From Bradyrhizobium sp. Arg816 (lineage in GTDB: Bacteria > Pseudomonadota > Alphaproteobacteria > Rhizobiales > Xanthobacteraceae), in the NCBI RefSeq assembly GCF_029989365.1, contig NZ_JAPRAQ010000034.1, forward strand, positions 1-64,000: a stretch of DNA of 64,000 nt, in the 5' to 3' direction. The position numbers and the translations under genes were made by a program. The notes beneath the pieces are model-generated. The model saw nothing but the letters and a program-made list of their open reading frames with translations. It was not told the origin of the DNA and made no database searches. Below, piece by piece: positions 1 to 9,540 of this stretch (position 1 is its first letter; each line of letters begins with the position of its first letter).

Positions 1-2117
1 ACGATCTCGCCCGGCTCGATGCGATAGCCGCGGATCTTCACCTGATCGTCGTTGCGGCCCAGGAACTCAAGATTGCCGTCCGGCAGATAACGTGCAAGGT
101 CGCCGGTCCGGTACAGCCGATCGCCCTTGACAAAGGGACTGGCGATGAACCGCTCCGCTGTCAGCTCAGGGCGGTTCAGGTAGCCCCGTGCCACCCCCGC
201 CCCGCCAATGTAAAGCTCGCCCACCGCGCCGAACGGCACGGGCGCGCCATGGCCATCCAGCAGGTACACCCGCGTGTTGGCGATTGGACGACCGACGTGA
301 GGCATCTGGGGCCAACATGACGGATCAGCTGCAAGGTGGTGTTCGGAAATGACGCTGATTTCCGTGGACCCATATTGATTGATCAACCTCGCGTTCGGGT
401 GTGCTTCGAAGAACGCCCTAAGCAGTGGAGTGGCCTGCAATCGCTCGCCGGCTGTATAAAGCTCTCTTAAAGAGGGCAGCTGCGCGCGCTGCGTGCTCCA
501 GACTTCCGCAAAATGATTCAATGCCACGAACGGGAGGAAAAGCCGCTCGATCGCCTCCCGCTCTACAAATTCCAGCAGGTCGGAGAAGCGCCTCCGGGTC
601 TCTTCCCGCACGAGCACAAGCGCTCCGCCGTCCTTCCAACAGATGAACAATTCCTGGCAGGACACATCGAAGTTCAGGGTCGCGAATTGAAGTGTGCGCA
701 GTTTTGACGTGCCAATCCCCGCAAGCGAATTCACAAGCGCGCCATGGGACATTTCAACGCCCTTGGGGATGCCGGTTGAGCCGGAGGTATAGATGACATA
801 GGCGAGATGGCGCGATGTGAGGCCAAGCGTGACTGGGTCCGGGTTCGAAGGCGGCCGCTCGCCCCAAGTCGGGGTCGCCGTCTCCAGATCGACCACCGTC
901 ACATCGGCCTCGCCTTCGCCGCCCAATGCGGTTCGACCGGCGACATCGCAAAGCAGCAGTTTCGGTTTTGCATCGTCGACAATCTGCCGCATCCGCGCTG
1001 ACGGATAAGCCGGATCTAGCGGCAGATAGGCGCCGCCAGCCTTCATGATCGCCAAGACACCGACCACCATCGCTAGGCTGCGTTCGAGGCAGATCGCCAC
1101 CGGCTGGTCCGGCATGACCCCGAGCTCGATCAGATGATGCGCCAGCCGGTTGGCCCGCGCATTGAGCTCGCCATAGCTCAGTCTCTCCTTCTCATGGACC
1201 ACCGCCACCGCTTCCGGTGCGTTTTGCACCTGCGCCTCGAACAGCTCATGGATACATCGCTCATACGAACAAGGCGCCGCTGTCCGATTCAAATCCTCCA
1301 GTAGATACGCGCGCTCGTCAGTCGGCAGAATGTCGATTCGGCCGACAGGCTGCCCCGCATCGTCCATCACGCCGCGTAACAAAGCTTGCAAATGTTGCCT
1401 CATGCGGTCGATCTGCTTGGGCGCCAATTGAGCGGCATCAAAATGCCAGCGGAAGCTCCCATCCAGAGCGCGAACCTCAAAGGTCAGCAGATCGCCGCAT
1501 AAGGCTTGGCCAGCCTTGTGGCTTGTCGTCAGATCGTCGGCGACGGAGCTGCTCTCTGCGGTTATTGCGATGCCGATCGGCCAAGGCTGGCGCGCCCGTA
1601 GCGCCTCCACACTTCGCAATGTCGGGCAGCGCGCAAAAAGATCTCGGGCAAAGCTAGCGTGCGCCCTCAGCTGAGCGATTTCGGCCGCTACGGTTTTGCG
1701 CACTTCCTCAAAATCGAGACCAAGCTCAATGCAAACATCCATCGGCACGACGCAGGCGATCAACACCTCGTCGAGTTTGGAGCCAGTTTGCAATCCATCC
1801 CTTGCAGGCTTCCATCCCAGTTGAAACTCTTTTTCCCCCGTCATCCGAGCGAGATAGATCAGCCAAGCCGTTACCAGATATTCCGACCGATCTTGTGGGG
1901 AAAGTTTAGCCAAAGCGCTTGGGCTGAACCACGAACTCGACTGCCATCGGGAAGGCGCCGCAGCCACGGACGATGACACGAAAGGAGGATGCAATATTCT
2001 AAACTGCTCGAGCCGCCGTCGCCAAAACTCCTCCCGGCGCGCCAGCAGTTCATGTGCGGCAGATATGCTCTGCACCTGTTCATCGCTCAAGATCGGAAGG
2101 CGACTTCCTTGATTCAC
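1..2117 (-). CDS. Non-ribosomal peptide synthetase, N-terminal part (partial)
   Basis: The open frame runs off the left edge, so only the first ~705 residues are visible. Residues ~1-270 look like the C-terminal half of a condensation domain (an FWRRRL segment near residue 30; no HHxxxDG motif anywhere). Residues ~275-705 are an adenylation domain with its core motifs in order: AGGAYLPLDP, YTSGSTGIPKG (near residue 443), YGSTE, YRTGDL and LGRNDDQVKIRG. The family activates an amino acid as its adenylate and loads it on a carrier domain, which would lie outside the window. The pocket begins with Asp (FDVS), as expected for an alpha-amino acid substrate; I cannot name the substrate. The GTG start at 2117 is the first start after an in-frame stop just upstream and lacks a clear ribosome site. 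The ectC-like gene lies upstream on the same strand. Confidence 0.88.
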   Translation of the reverse strand, partial: MNQGSRLPILSDEQVQSISAAHELLARREEFWRRRLEQFRILHPPFVSSSVAAAPSRWQSSSWFSPSALAKLSPQDRSEYLVTAWLIYLARMTGEKEFQLGWKPARDGLQTGSKLDEVLIACVVPMDVCIELGLDFEEVRKTVAAEIAQLRAHASFARDLFARCPTLRSVEALRARQPWPIGIAITAESSSVADDLTTSHKAGQALCGDLLTFEVRALDGSFRWHFDAAQLAPKQIDRMRQHLQALLRGVMDDAGQPVGRIDILPTDERAYLLEDLNRTAAPCSYERCIHELFEAQVQNAPEAVAVVHEKERLSYGELNARANRLAHHLIELGVMPDQPVAICLERSLAMVVGVLAIMKAGGAYLPLDPAYPSARMRQIVDDAKPKLLLCDVAGRTALGGEGEADVTVVDLETATPTWGERPPSNPDPVTLGLTSRHLAYVIYTSGSTGIPKGVEMSHGALVNSLAGIGTSKLRTLQFATLNFDVSCQELFICWKDGGALVLVREETRRRFSDLLEFVEREAIERLFLPFVALNHFAEVWSTQRAQLPSLRELYTAGERLQATPLLRAFFEAHPNARLINQYGSTEISVISEHHLAADPSCWPQMPHVGRPIANTRVYLLDGHGAPVPFGAVGELYIGGAGVARGYLNRPELTAERFIASPFVKGDRLYRTGDLARYLPDGNLEFLGRNDDQVKIRGYRIEPGEI

Positions 2118-2674
2118 GCAAATCGCTCACACTGGTTCGAATCCGTTTTGGGGCTTAGGCTGGTCTGCATTGATGTGGCGAAACCCGCCGAAGCAGATCA
2201 CGCAATCTTCCAACCCGCCGCATCACCAAATATGGTGCCGGCAGTATCGCAGCTGCCACTCAACCGCGTCAGAGTTTCTGGTAAGCGTTCCCATCGAACG
2301 ACTTCTCCTCTATGGCGCTCTTTAGAGGATTACGCATGTATCGTGCCAAAGGTGAAATCGAGTGCAATCAATGCGATAGCCACAGCAGAGCTATGTCAGC
2401 TGTCCAACAGCGTCGCCAGACATCGTACAACTGAGCGCGCTATCAATCGGCACAAGCCTCCGCTCGCCTGGTCTTCCGGACAGGGGAAAATGGATCTGGA
2501 ATGCCAAAGCAATTTGTAATCAGCCGAAGCGCATCGCGTGCGCCTTTGGTAAAACCGTGACAAAGACTTTTTCTGAGGTCCGCGCGTGCGGTACCAGGCA
2601 GTGCTGGATCGCTCGAGTAAATGTCTCTCGGAATTAGCGGCAGTTCATGCTGGATTGGCGTTTATTCGAATCGC
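2118..2674. other. Intergenic stretch between ectC-like gene and NRPS
   Basis: No coding frame here looks protein-like on either strand. The missing N-terminal half of the NRPS condensation domain is not recognisable in any frame. The stretch may hold the NRPS promoter, but I see no convincing site. Confidence 0.4.
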
Positions 2675-3061
2675 TCAATATGTGGAGCCTGCCGGGTCGT
2701 CGAGCTTGTGGCGCTCGGTTCCGGTCAGGGGCGGGTTGAAGATGCTAACGAGGATCATGTCCTTGTCCCGTCCCCCGCGCAGGAAATGCTTGTCATGCTT
2801 GTCAAGCACATACATGTCACCCCTGCGAATGGGAAAGACATTGCCGTCCATGTCCTCGACCTCGCCCTCTCCGCCGATGCAGTAGCAGGCTTCGAGATGA
2901 TTCCGGTATTGCAGAAGCGAAACGGTGTTAGCGCGCACCACGGTGTGGCAGATGCTAAAACCCATGCCGTCCTTATCCGTCAGAAGGCGGTGGCTAGTAC
3001 CATTGCCCCAATCGACGAAGTGATCGGTTGCTTCGAGGTCGTGCAGGCTACGCACAATCAT
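2675..3061 (-). CDS. ectC: Ectoine synthase-like cupin (stand-alone)
   Basis: The 128-residue product starts MIVRSLHDLEATD and has the core of ectoine synthase: YRNHLEACYCIGGEGEVED, PIRRGDMYVLDKHDKHFLR and a terminal PPLTGTERH. In the family this small cupin cyclises N-gamma-acetyl-diaminobutyrate to ectoine and can also act on related amino-acid amides. The ATG at 3061 gives the usual family length; a TTG at 3100 would add 13 residues without homology. ectA, ectB and ask are absent from the window, so it is an orphan and ectoine may not be its product. It lies 5' of the NRPS on the same strand, separated by about 560 bases. The family call is firm; its role here is inferred only from context. 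Confidence 0.88.
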   Translation of the reverse strand: MIVRSLHDLEATDHFVDWGNGTSHRLLTDKDGMGFSICHTVVRANTVSLLQYRNHLEACYCIGGEGEVEDMDGNVFPIRRGDMYVLDKHDKHFLRGGRDKDMILVSIFNPPLTGTERHKLDDPAGSTY

Positions 3062-3970
3062 AGTGTGATTGCCCGGTGCAGGTTGAAGTGATTGATCCAA
3101 AAGCTGGAGGCCGTTGTTCTGCCTCGGAACTGCGACTTCCCTGCCGCGCAGCCGACTGCGGGGTCCGTCGAAACAACCAACCGTCGGTCGCGGAGAGCCC
3201 GTGCAGTAGTCCTATGGGATCAGCTACACGCAAAAGGCCTGCCATTTGCCCGACGGCGACTAGTGAAAATATCGGCGCGAGGGTATTTCGCAGCCGAGCC
3301 CGATCGGCGCGTACCAAATTGATGTTCCACCTTTCGCGTGGTGCCGCCGCTTACCTTTGTATTTCCCAGAATGCAGCCGGAGATATAACCGGCGACATAA
3401 ACTGTATCCAGTGGCAGATTTGGCAAGCCGTTCCCTTCCTTGCTGTGCCTCTCACCGCGAATACGGTTCGGCAGCGTCTCAGCCAGTAGAGCAAATCTCA
3501 TGCCGTGGTCGCAGACCGATGAAAGATGAAGTCGTGGCTGTCTCAGCTGGCTAGCGAGTGAGAACGATTGGCTGGGCGTGTAGCCAATCTAACAAACTGC
3601 CGAGATATGGCCGAATACAAACAGGTCCGCGAGCGAGAACCGGTCGAGCAGTCCGGCTTTTTAATCCGCTATGGGCAAATGCCGATACAGATTGAGAACC
3701 TGATACTCGAGCCGAATGAACTCACGTGCAGGTCAGCAGATCAGGTCCTCCGGGCTAGGCCAACAGCGGGCGGATATCATCGACTATTTGCCGGTTCGCG
3801 AGCTCATGATGATGCCGTCGGCGAGAAATCGCGTGGCCCCGAATGGGCGCGTCGTTCGCGGCTCCGCGCCTAGCTTGCCGACCCGTCAGTATTCTCTCAC
3901 GACGAGCTGAACATCATTTGCCGATGTGCTATACGCATCTTCGTTGAGAACAGCTTTGTTGAGAGTTTCG
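3062..3970. other. Gene-poor stretch
   Basis: Several overlapping short frames occur on both strands, but none has a recognisable domain together with a good ribosome site. It may be degraded coding DNA. Confidence 0.4.
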
Positions 3971-4174
3971 ATGTCTCTTTCGATTGGATTGATTGTCGAC
4001 GGCTATGTGAAACTAAACGACCGCAGCGCGCTGGAGGACCTTCTGGCGCATCGGCGGGAGCTACTGCAGCAGTTGAACTGCGTTACCGGAATTGATCCGA
4101 AGCCAGCGATCGCTCAGGTCAGGCAAGACATCACAGTGATCGAAACGGCACTTGCGGCGCTCGCACAGGAGTAA
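3971..4174 (+). CDS. Small conserved-looking hypothetical protein
   Basis: The 67-residue product begins MSLSIGLIVDGYVKLND and continues with an Ala/Leu/Glu-rich, probably helical second half (EDLLAHRRELLQQL, then ITVIETALAALAQE). It has no signal peptide or membrane segment. The ATG at 3971 is preceded by a GAGAG ribosome-site-like stretch; the longer in-frame start at 3926 lacks one. It resembles small proteins I associate with rhizobial symbiosis regions, but I know no function. Confidence 0.6.
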   Translation: MSLSIGLIVDGYVKLNDRSALEDLLAHRRELLQQLNCVTGIDPKPAIAQVRQDITVIETALAALAQE

Positions 4175-4570
4175 ACAGCAACAGCGCACCGGCTCGCTTG
4201 AGTTGATGGCGCTCCGGCGCCGAACACTGAGTTCGCCTCGTTTCCGGACGAAGGTTATTAGCGCGACGCCTCACCGGCATCGTGGCGCGCAAGGGCGCGT
4301 GCGCCAAGGTTTGGATGCGCTGCCTGTTATGCGAGCTGCTCTCTCGTTTCAGCGATCGGCCTCGCAGCGAGCGCGCACCAACCGATTCACATCGGATAAC
4401 GCCGCGTCTTGGGTGACGTTAGGCCGCCATCGATTTGCGACCACGATACACCTCTGCGAGCTGGCCGGATCGCTATGCCGCAGGCGATGCGACGGCGCGC
4501 GCGTTAGCAGGCCAGGATCTTCAGCACCGTGACTTGGAAATTCACCTCAAGGACAAGCCATGTCCTAAAT
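4175..4570. other. Gene-poor stretch
   Basis: Only arginine-rich antisense-type frames are present. I see no gene, repeat or RNA. Confidence 0.4.
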
Positions 4571-4771
4571 CTATCGCCACATTGTTGGTACTCTGGAAAG
4601 TGCTTCCTGACCGATCTGTTTAAGCAGATCGGGGCGCGTCTCACCTCTGGTGGCGGCCTCCAGGATTTTGGAGGCAACGTAGGCGCGGACGCCCGCGTCA
4701 TACGGTGAGACGCTCTCGCAAACCTCATCCAGGATCGTGCGCAGAAGCGCGGTCGTGGCACCGTCCAGCAT
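4571..4771 (-). CDS. Small conserved-looking hypothetical protein
   Basis: The 66-residue product starts MLDGATTALLRTILDEVC and has a natural, mostly helical composition ending ALSRVPTMWR. The chosen ATG at 4771 has a GGGAG ribosome site about nine bases upstream; the open frame extends further 5' but that part is low-quality sequence. Similar 60-70 residue proteins are common in Bradyrhizobium as far as I remember, with no assigned function. Probably cytoplasmic. Confidence 0.65.
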   Translation of the reverse strand: MLDGATTALLRTILDEVCESVSPYDAGVRAYVASKILEAATRGETRPDLLKQIGQEALSRVPTMWR

Positions 4772-6068
4772 TGGGAGATCTCCCTCATACCATCGAGGAA
4801 GATAATGGGCACTTGCTGGACCGCAACTCAAGTACATCAGATCGTATGAGCCTCCGCGACTGCCGGTCAGCCGATTTCCAGCGCGGTGCAATGTCCAGCA
4901 CCTCTGCGATCGCTGATCCATTGCGGCAGCTCGCTTGATCGGCCTGCTTTTGTTTTCTCGTCGGCCGTCTCGGCTTAACAGACAAGCTTGCTAGAGCTCG
5001 GAGGCCAATGTGACGTCCTGCGATCATGCTCTGCGATTATGCACCGCATGCTCGGCCATCTATTGCGCGCCGGACTGATTGGGCGGATGCGGCAGGCCAA
5101 TGCTCGGATGGTGCTAGTTCGTTGCAGCCTCATCAGGTTCAATTGCGGCTAGAGGATTTGCCGTTTATCGCGCCTGCTGCGTCCAACCAATGCTTCGGCA
5201 TACCTGCCCCGATGGAGTTGGTAGAAATAGCTTGCCCCTGCCCTGCTCCGATGTCGTTTCACAAGACGGCACCTATCGGCTCCAAACCCGATCGCTTCGC
5301 ATCCTGCACTGTAAAGGGACATCGGATCAATTCTTGCCGTGAAGCATATCTTTGCGTCAAAAGCCAGCGCCCGTCCACGTCTGGCGACGAAATCGGCCCA
5401 GGATCCGGCGCCCGCGCTCAGTGCCCCTTGACTCGCCCCCTGGCCGCTCTTGAGGGAACTTCGGCTTTATGCAGCTTAGGAAGTTGTCTGCGCGATCGTG
5501 ACGTAATTTCATGGTCATGGGCGTGTGGTTATTGATCCATAATCGCACGTATTGGCAGCACAGGATTTTGAGCGAACCTCCTTTGGCAATGCCCGCTTGC
5601 AGGCGGATGATCTCGGTAGCGACTTGCGTTTTGGACATATAAGCCTGGTGTAGCTGAAGGACCCCAGCACGGACACACGAACGTCGCGTTAAAATTCATC
5701 GGGGGCGCTGTCGTAATGCAGGATTTGAGCGCGAGAGCGCGGCTCGTTGCATTAATCGATATTGCCATTTTGTTACGGTCTCCGCCCAGAGCAATCACAT
5801 GCAGCCGGAGGGCGGCATATTCCGCGGCAACATTGTTGGGGCCATTACTGCAACTGAGCATGAGCGACGAGCGAGATAGCGTCGCCAAAAGTGCCGTCGC
5901 ATCTGGGAGATGGGCGCGAGCCCTTTGCAGGGAGGGAGCTAGCAACCAGCGCACCGCGGGCTGCGTGTGAAACGCTCCGATCTGACGCCGAGGCGCCTCG
6001 TTCAGGGAGAGAAGCGACTGGGCTGTTCAGATTATCTGCTGTGTTTGTCGAATCGGAAAGGGAGCTAC
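4772..6068. other. Long gene-poor stretch
   Basis: About 1.3 kb without a convincing gene. Short frames exist on both strands (for example 5529-5954 and 5357-5638, minus strand), but their composition is mixed and no motif is recognisable. They may be remains of lost genes. Confidence 0.4.
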
Positions 6069-6272
6069 ATGAATCATCTCGGCAGCAGCCATCGTCGCAC
6101 AACATCTGTGATGACAGACGAACAGCACGAGCTGGAGCGCTGCAAGGAGGAGATTGCGCGCCTCAAACAGCTGGTTGTACGACTTTCTGAAATTGTTTTG
6201 CGCTACGTCGTAAAAAGCGCGCCAAGCGGTCAGAATGTCCCGGAGCGCTTGAGCGAGCCGCCGAAGTCATAA
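6069..6272 (+). CDS. Small hypothetical protein with short coiled-coil-like helix
   Basis: The 67-residue product has an acidic/basic heptad-like stretch in the middle (TDEQHELERCKEEIARLKQL, then LSEIVLRYV) and a disordered tail. The ATG at 6069 sits behind GGGAG, a good ribosome site, whereas the longer in-frame start at 5967 has none. The pattern suggests a small helical, perhaps dimerising protein. I do not recognise a family. Confidence 0.55.
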   Translation: MNHLGSSHRRTTSVMTDEQHELERCKEEIARLKQLVVRLSEIVLRYVVKSAPSGQNVPERLSEPPKS

Positions 6273-6496
6273 TGCGGAAAGTGAACTCGCACTTGGCTGC
6301 TCTTGGCAGCGTGGGAGCAGCCCCGCCTCGCTCCACCCCGTCAGCGGCAGAGCCAATCTCCGACCGACATCATGAGCTCGAGCGTGGGGCAGTTGTTCAG
6401 AACGCAAAGGGCAGTTCCGGATCGCCTTCGAGAGTTCTTCCAGGATGTTGAGGATTTCAGGGCCAATCCATCCGGTTCGACTGGTTCTGAGCGCAA

Positions 6497-7363
6497 TCAC
6501 TTGCGGATCTGGCTACGATGGCGACCGGACAAGGCTACATTGTCGATCAACCGAGTCGAGCCGACGTACGCTGCGACACAGAGCACCGCCGGATAGCGCA
6601 GAGGGCTCTCGGCAATCCTTAGGGTCCCAGTGTCGACAAGCTCAAGGTACTGCAGTCGATCGACCCTTTCCAAATGCTTTCTTGCAAGCGCAATCAGCGT
6701 TGCCGCGTCGCGCTCCCCTGAGGCAAACTCTTGCGCTGCGGCGAACAAGCCACGGCTGATCGCAAGGCTCCGACCACGTTCATCCGGGCTGAGATAACGG
6801 TTGCGACTGCTCATTGCCAGCCCATCTGGCTCCCGCACGGTTGGCACAGTGACGATCTCGATCGGAAGATTCAGATCAACCGTCATGCGGCGTATCACAG
6901 CGCATTGCTGAAAATCCTTCTGTCCAAAGTACGCGACGTCCGGCTGCACCATGTTGAATAGCTTGCAGACAACAGTCGCTACAGCACGAAAATGTCCAGG
7001 CCTGAAAGCTCCGCAGAGCGGTTTTGCGAGTTCGCCCGGCTCGACAAAGCTCTCAAATTGAGCCGGATAGATCTCCTCGGCACTTGGCGCGAAGATGATG
7101 GAGACCCTGGCCTTGCGGCATAACGCTTCATCGCGCGCGAAGTCGCGAGGGTACCTGCTGAGATCCTCATTTGGGCCGAACTGAGTGGGATTGACGAAGA
7201 TGCTAACGACAGTGACGTCGCAGTGTCCCCGGCTAGCCGAGATCAGTGCCAGGTGGCCGTCGTGCAGGTATCCCATCGTCGGAACGAATCCGATGCGCTT
7301 ATCGGCATTGCGAACGTCTGCAAGGGCGCGACGCAGCTCAGCGACCTTCGTAATTACTTGCAT
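6497..7363 (-). CDS. panC: Pantoate--beta-alanine ligase (pantothenate synthetase)
   Basis: The 288-residue cytoplasmic enzyme joins pantoate and beta-alanine with ATP to make pantothenate, the last step before CoA synthesis. The nucleotidyltransferase signature is present: MGYLHDGHLALI near residue 30 (HIGH-like), then VVSIFVNPTQFGPNEDL, YFGQKDFQQ and SSRNRYLSPDER. The length is normal for the family. The start at 7363 has an AAGGT-type ribosome site and lies 13 bases after the panB stop, so the pair forms an operon panB-panC on the minus strand. Its beta-alanine partner gene panD is about 5 kb upstream inside the biotin operon. Confidence 0.97.
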   Translation of the reverse strand: MQVITKVAELRRALADVRNADKRIGFVPTMGYLHDGHLALISASRGHCDVTVVSIFVNPTQFGPNEDLSRYPRDFARDEALCRKARVSIIFAPSAEEIYPAQFESFVEPGELAKPLCGAFRPGHFRAVATVVCKLFNMVQPDVAYFGQKDFQQCAVIRRMTVDLNLPIEIVTVPTVREPDGLAMSSRNRYLSPDERGRSLAISRGLFAAAQEFASGERDAATLIALARKHLERVDRLQYLELVDTGTLRIAESPLRYPAVLCVAAYVGSTRLIDNVALSGRHRSQIRK

Positions 7364-7376
7364 TTCTTACCTTGAT

Positions 7377-8249
7377 TCAGGTTGAATTGGAGGGCACCCA
7401 GTCGGCGATGGCATGCCGAATCTGATCAGGAAGCCGATAGCACTCCTCTGAGCCCGGGAATGCACCTTTGCGGATATCGGCAGCCCAGCGCGACAGCGCT
7501 TCCTGGAACAGCTGGAATCCATTTGTATAGGCACGAACGAATTTGGGGCGATGGCCTTCGGTGAGCCCCAAGACATCATGAAACACGAGCACTTGGCCCG
7601 AGCAATCGGGTCCTGCTCCGATCCCGATGGTGGGTATCGTGAGAAATTCGGTCGCTCGCGCCGCGAGCTCGGCAGGAATGCCCTCCAGGACCAGCGCGAA
7701 GCAGCCGGCTTCCTGCAGACGGTGCGCGTCATCGAGCAGCCGCAAGGCGGTATCCGTTGTCCTTCCCTGCACCTTGAATCCACCCATGACGTTGACGCTC
7801 TGCGGGGTCAGACCGAGGTGTCCCATCACAGGAATTTCGCAATCGACCAAAGCACGTACCATCTCGATGCGTTTGGCGCCACCCTCGAGTTTCACGGCAT
7901 CGGCGCCACGCTGCAGGAAACCTCCTGCATTGCGAATCGTATCCTCAGAACCGAGATGAAAGCTCAGAAAGGGCATGTCGGCCACAAGCAGGGCATGAGG
8001 CCTCGTGCGCGCAACAGCCTCCAGGTGATGATTCATCATGGCCACGCTGACGGGCAGCGTGTTGTCGAATCCCAGGCAGACGTTTCCAACGCTATCGCCG
8101 ACCAGGATGATATCGACAATGGGATCCGCGATGCGCGCCGCAACCGCATCGTAGGCGGTGGTCATCACGACACGCCGTCCTTTATCCTTCCACTGCTGCA
8201 GTGCCGGAATCGTGACACGTTCTCGAGGCTGCTCTGAACTGTGGCTCAT
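7377..8249 (-). CDS. panB: 3-methyl-2-oxobutanoate hydroxymethyltransferase
   Basis: PanB transfers a hydroxymethyl group from methylene-tetrahydrofolate to ketoisovalerate, the first committed step of pantothenate synthesis. Family motifs are visible: TAYDAVAARIAD, DSVGNVCLGFDNT (metal-binding Asp), GHLGLTPQSV, and VLEGIPAELA with the catalytic Glu, followed by TIGIGAGPDCSGQVLV. The ATG at 8249 (MSHSSEQP) has GGGGAG ten bases upstream; an in-frame start at 8267 would add six residues. The product has 290 residues. It leads the panBC pair and uses folate, which the nearby pabAB genes help supply. Confidence 0.97.
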   Translation of the reverse strand: MSHSSEQPRERVTIPALQQWKDKGRRVVMTTAYDAVAARIADPIVDIILVGDSVGNVCLGFDNTLPVSVAMMNHHLEAVARTRPHALLVADMPFLSFHLGSEDTIRNAGGFLQRGADAVKLEGGAKRIEMVRALVDCEIPVMGHLGLTPQSVNVMGGFKVQGRTTDTALRLLDDAHRLQEAGCFALVLEGIPAELAARATEFLTIPTIGIGAGPDCSGQVLVFHDVLGLTEGHRPKFVRAYTNGFQLFQEALSRWAADIRKGAFPGSEECYRLPDQIRHAIADWVPSNST

Positions 8250-8619
8250 ATTGAATCCGCTCCCCACACACCGTCGGCGCTTCCTAGAGAAGGCGGGAGA
8301 AACCTGTCAATGGCATGGAGGATGGAGACCCCAGTTCTCTAGAACTGGTGGACAGCGCAAAAACAGTCCAATGGTCGCGCAACCATGAGACAAGACCTTC
8401 CTCATCGCGATTTCACCATCCGATGGCTCGTCTTCTCGTACAGTTTCAGCGGCTATGCCGGCCGCGGCATCAATCGAGGATCGGCGCTCGCGACCAGCCA
8501 CCATCTGCACGCGCTTCCTGGGCTGATTGCAGTCTCTCCAAACTGTGAGGGCTCGACCGGGCCGAGCTGCAGATGCACGCGGGGACCTCGTCTTTAGGGC
8601 ACATCTCCGTGTCTGCCCC
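8250..8619. other. Region 5' of panB
   Basis: This stretch presumably contains the panBC promoter. I see no clear operator, terminator or gene. Confidence 0.35.
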
Positions 8620-8829
8620 CTAGGGGTACTCGTGAGACTTCTGCTTCGGCGCTGGCGCAGCGAGCAAAGCAAACGGATGCCAGGCCAGGAACGTCCAAAC
8701 GTGACAGGCCGCTGTAAGCGCAGCGAGAATCGCGGTCGAGCAGATGTCGTCGTGAAGGTGCTCAGACCGAGCCAGCCTGCTGGCCCTATAGGTCCTGAAG
8801 TCGATTATTTTTGCCGATGTTTCTGTCAC
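8620..8829 (-). CDS. Small hypothetical protein, KIIDFRTYRA type
   Basis: The 69-residue product starts (from GTG) MTETSAKIIDFRTYRASRLA, a beginning I associate with short Bradyrhizobium hypothetical proteins. A hydrophobic segment follows (TAILAALTAACHVWTFLAWH) that could be one membrane helix, then a short charged tail. A weak GGA element lies upstream of the start. No function is known to me. It sits in the small-gene cluster between panB and bioA. Confidence 0.5.
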   Translation of the reverse strand: MTETSAKIIDFRTYRASRLARSEHLHDDICSTAILAALTAACHVWTFLAWHPFALLAAPAPKQKSHEYP

Positions 8830-8910
8830 TTGATTTCCAGGCGCTCTAGAGGGCCACTCGAAGCCGCAACAAGTCTGACCAGGGCGGTACCGGCACAGCT
8901 CGGTCTAGTG

Positions 8911-9096
8911 CTAAGCCGCTCGCAACCATCGAAGCCATTTCTGATCGGCCTCCCGCCGCACCTTGAAGCGGTTGACGCATTTCGTGGAGCAAAGGGCCGT
9001 TCGCCAGCAGTAATGGCGGATCAGCCCAAACTTTCCGCCGCATATGGCGCAGCATGTGGCTGAATGGTCGAGGGAATTACGGAAGCCAATCTGCAT
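8911..9096 (-). CDS. Small Cys-rich (zinc-ribbon-like) protein
   Basis: The 61-residue protein contains CAICGGKFGLIRHYC and CSTKC, an arrangement of two cysteine pairs that suits zinc binding, then a basic tail (RFKVRREADQKW). The ATG at 9096 has a perfect AGGAGG ribosome site with five-base spacing. The preceding frame ends only 12 bases upstream, suggesting co-translation. Likely a small cytoplasmic nucleic-acid or protein-binding protein; the function is unknown. Confidence 0.7.
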   Translation of the reverse strand: MQIGFRNSLDHSATCCAICGGKFGLIRHYCWRTALCSTKCVNRFKVRREADQKWLRWLRAA

Positions 9097-9108
9097 TCTC
9101 GCCTCCTG

Positions 9109-9393
9109 TCAGACATTTACTTGGGAAGCCTCGCTGCCCTCTGAGCACAGCACCACGCCCGCACCGAAGGTGCGGTCGCACGGCGGTCCGTCTTCCTGGT
9201 TCATGCAGCCATCAAGAGCCTTGACTCTGATGTGCGGCTGCCTCGCGAAGCAGTACTTTCCGCAGAAGGCCTCGCCGAGAGTTTGCTCAAGATAATGGAT
9301 TTCTCTAATCGTGATTAACGCAATTGGCTCGACATTTCGGCCAAATGCTGCGCCTTTCTTGGCTAGCCCGCAGGATTGCTGCGGCAGTTGCAT
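9109..9393 (-). CDS. Possible small hypothetical gene ahead of the Cys-rich protein
   Basis: The frame encodes a 94-residue product whose second half looks like real protein (HIRVKALDGCMNQEDGPPC, then FGAGVVLCSEGSEA) with four cysteines. The stop at 9109 lies directly in front of the strong ribosome site of the next gene. The ATG at 9393 has no ribosome site, so the 5' end may be wrong or the gene may be truncated. I do not recognise the family. Confidence 0.4.
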   Translation of the reverse strand: MQLPQQSCGLAKKGAAFGRNVEPIALITIREIHYLEQTLGEAFCGKYCFARQPHIRVKALDGCMNQEDGPPCDRTFGAGVVLCSEGSEASQVNV

Positions 9394-9540
9394 CGGGAGC
9401 GCTTAAAGCAAGTGCTTAAAGCACGATCAGCCTGCGAGCCGTGGGTGCTGCATCCCGTTGCATTATCAAGCGGCAGCAATACGGACACTTTCGCCTTGCA
9501 AGATCCTGTCACTGCAGACGATTGCATAGTCTCACGCATC

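Noticed and set aside
2395..2411. tts-box-like sequence (GTCAGCTGTCC...AGC)
   Set aside because: Three mismatches at conserved positions, no downstream gene in the right direction.
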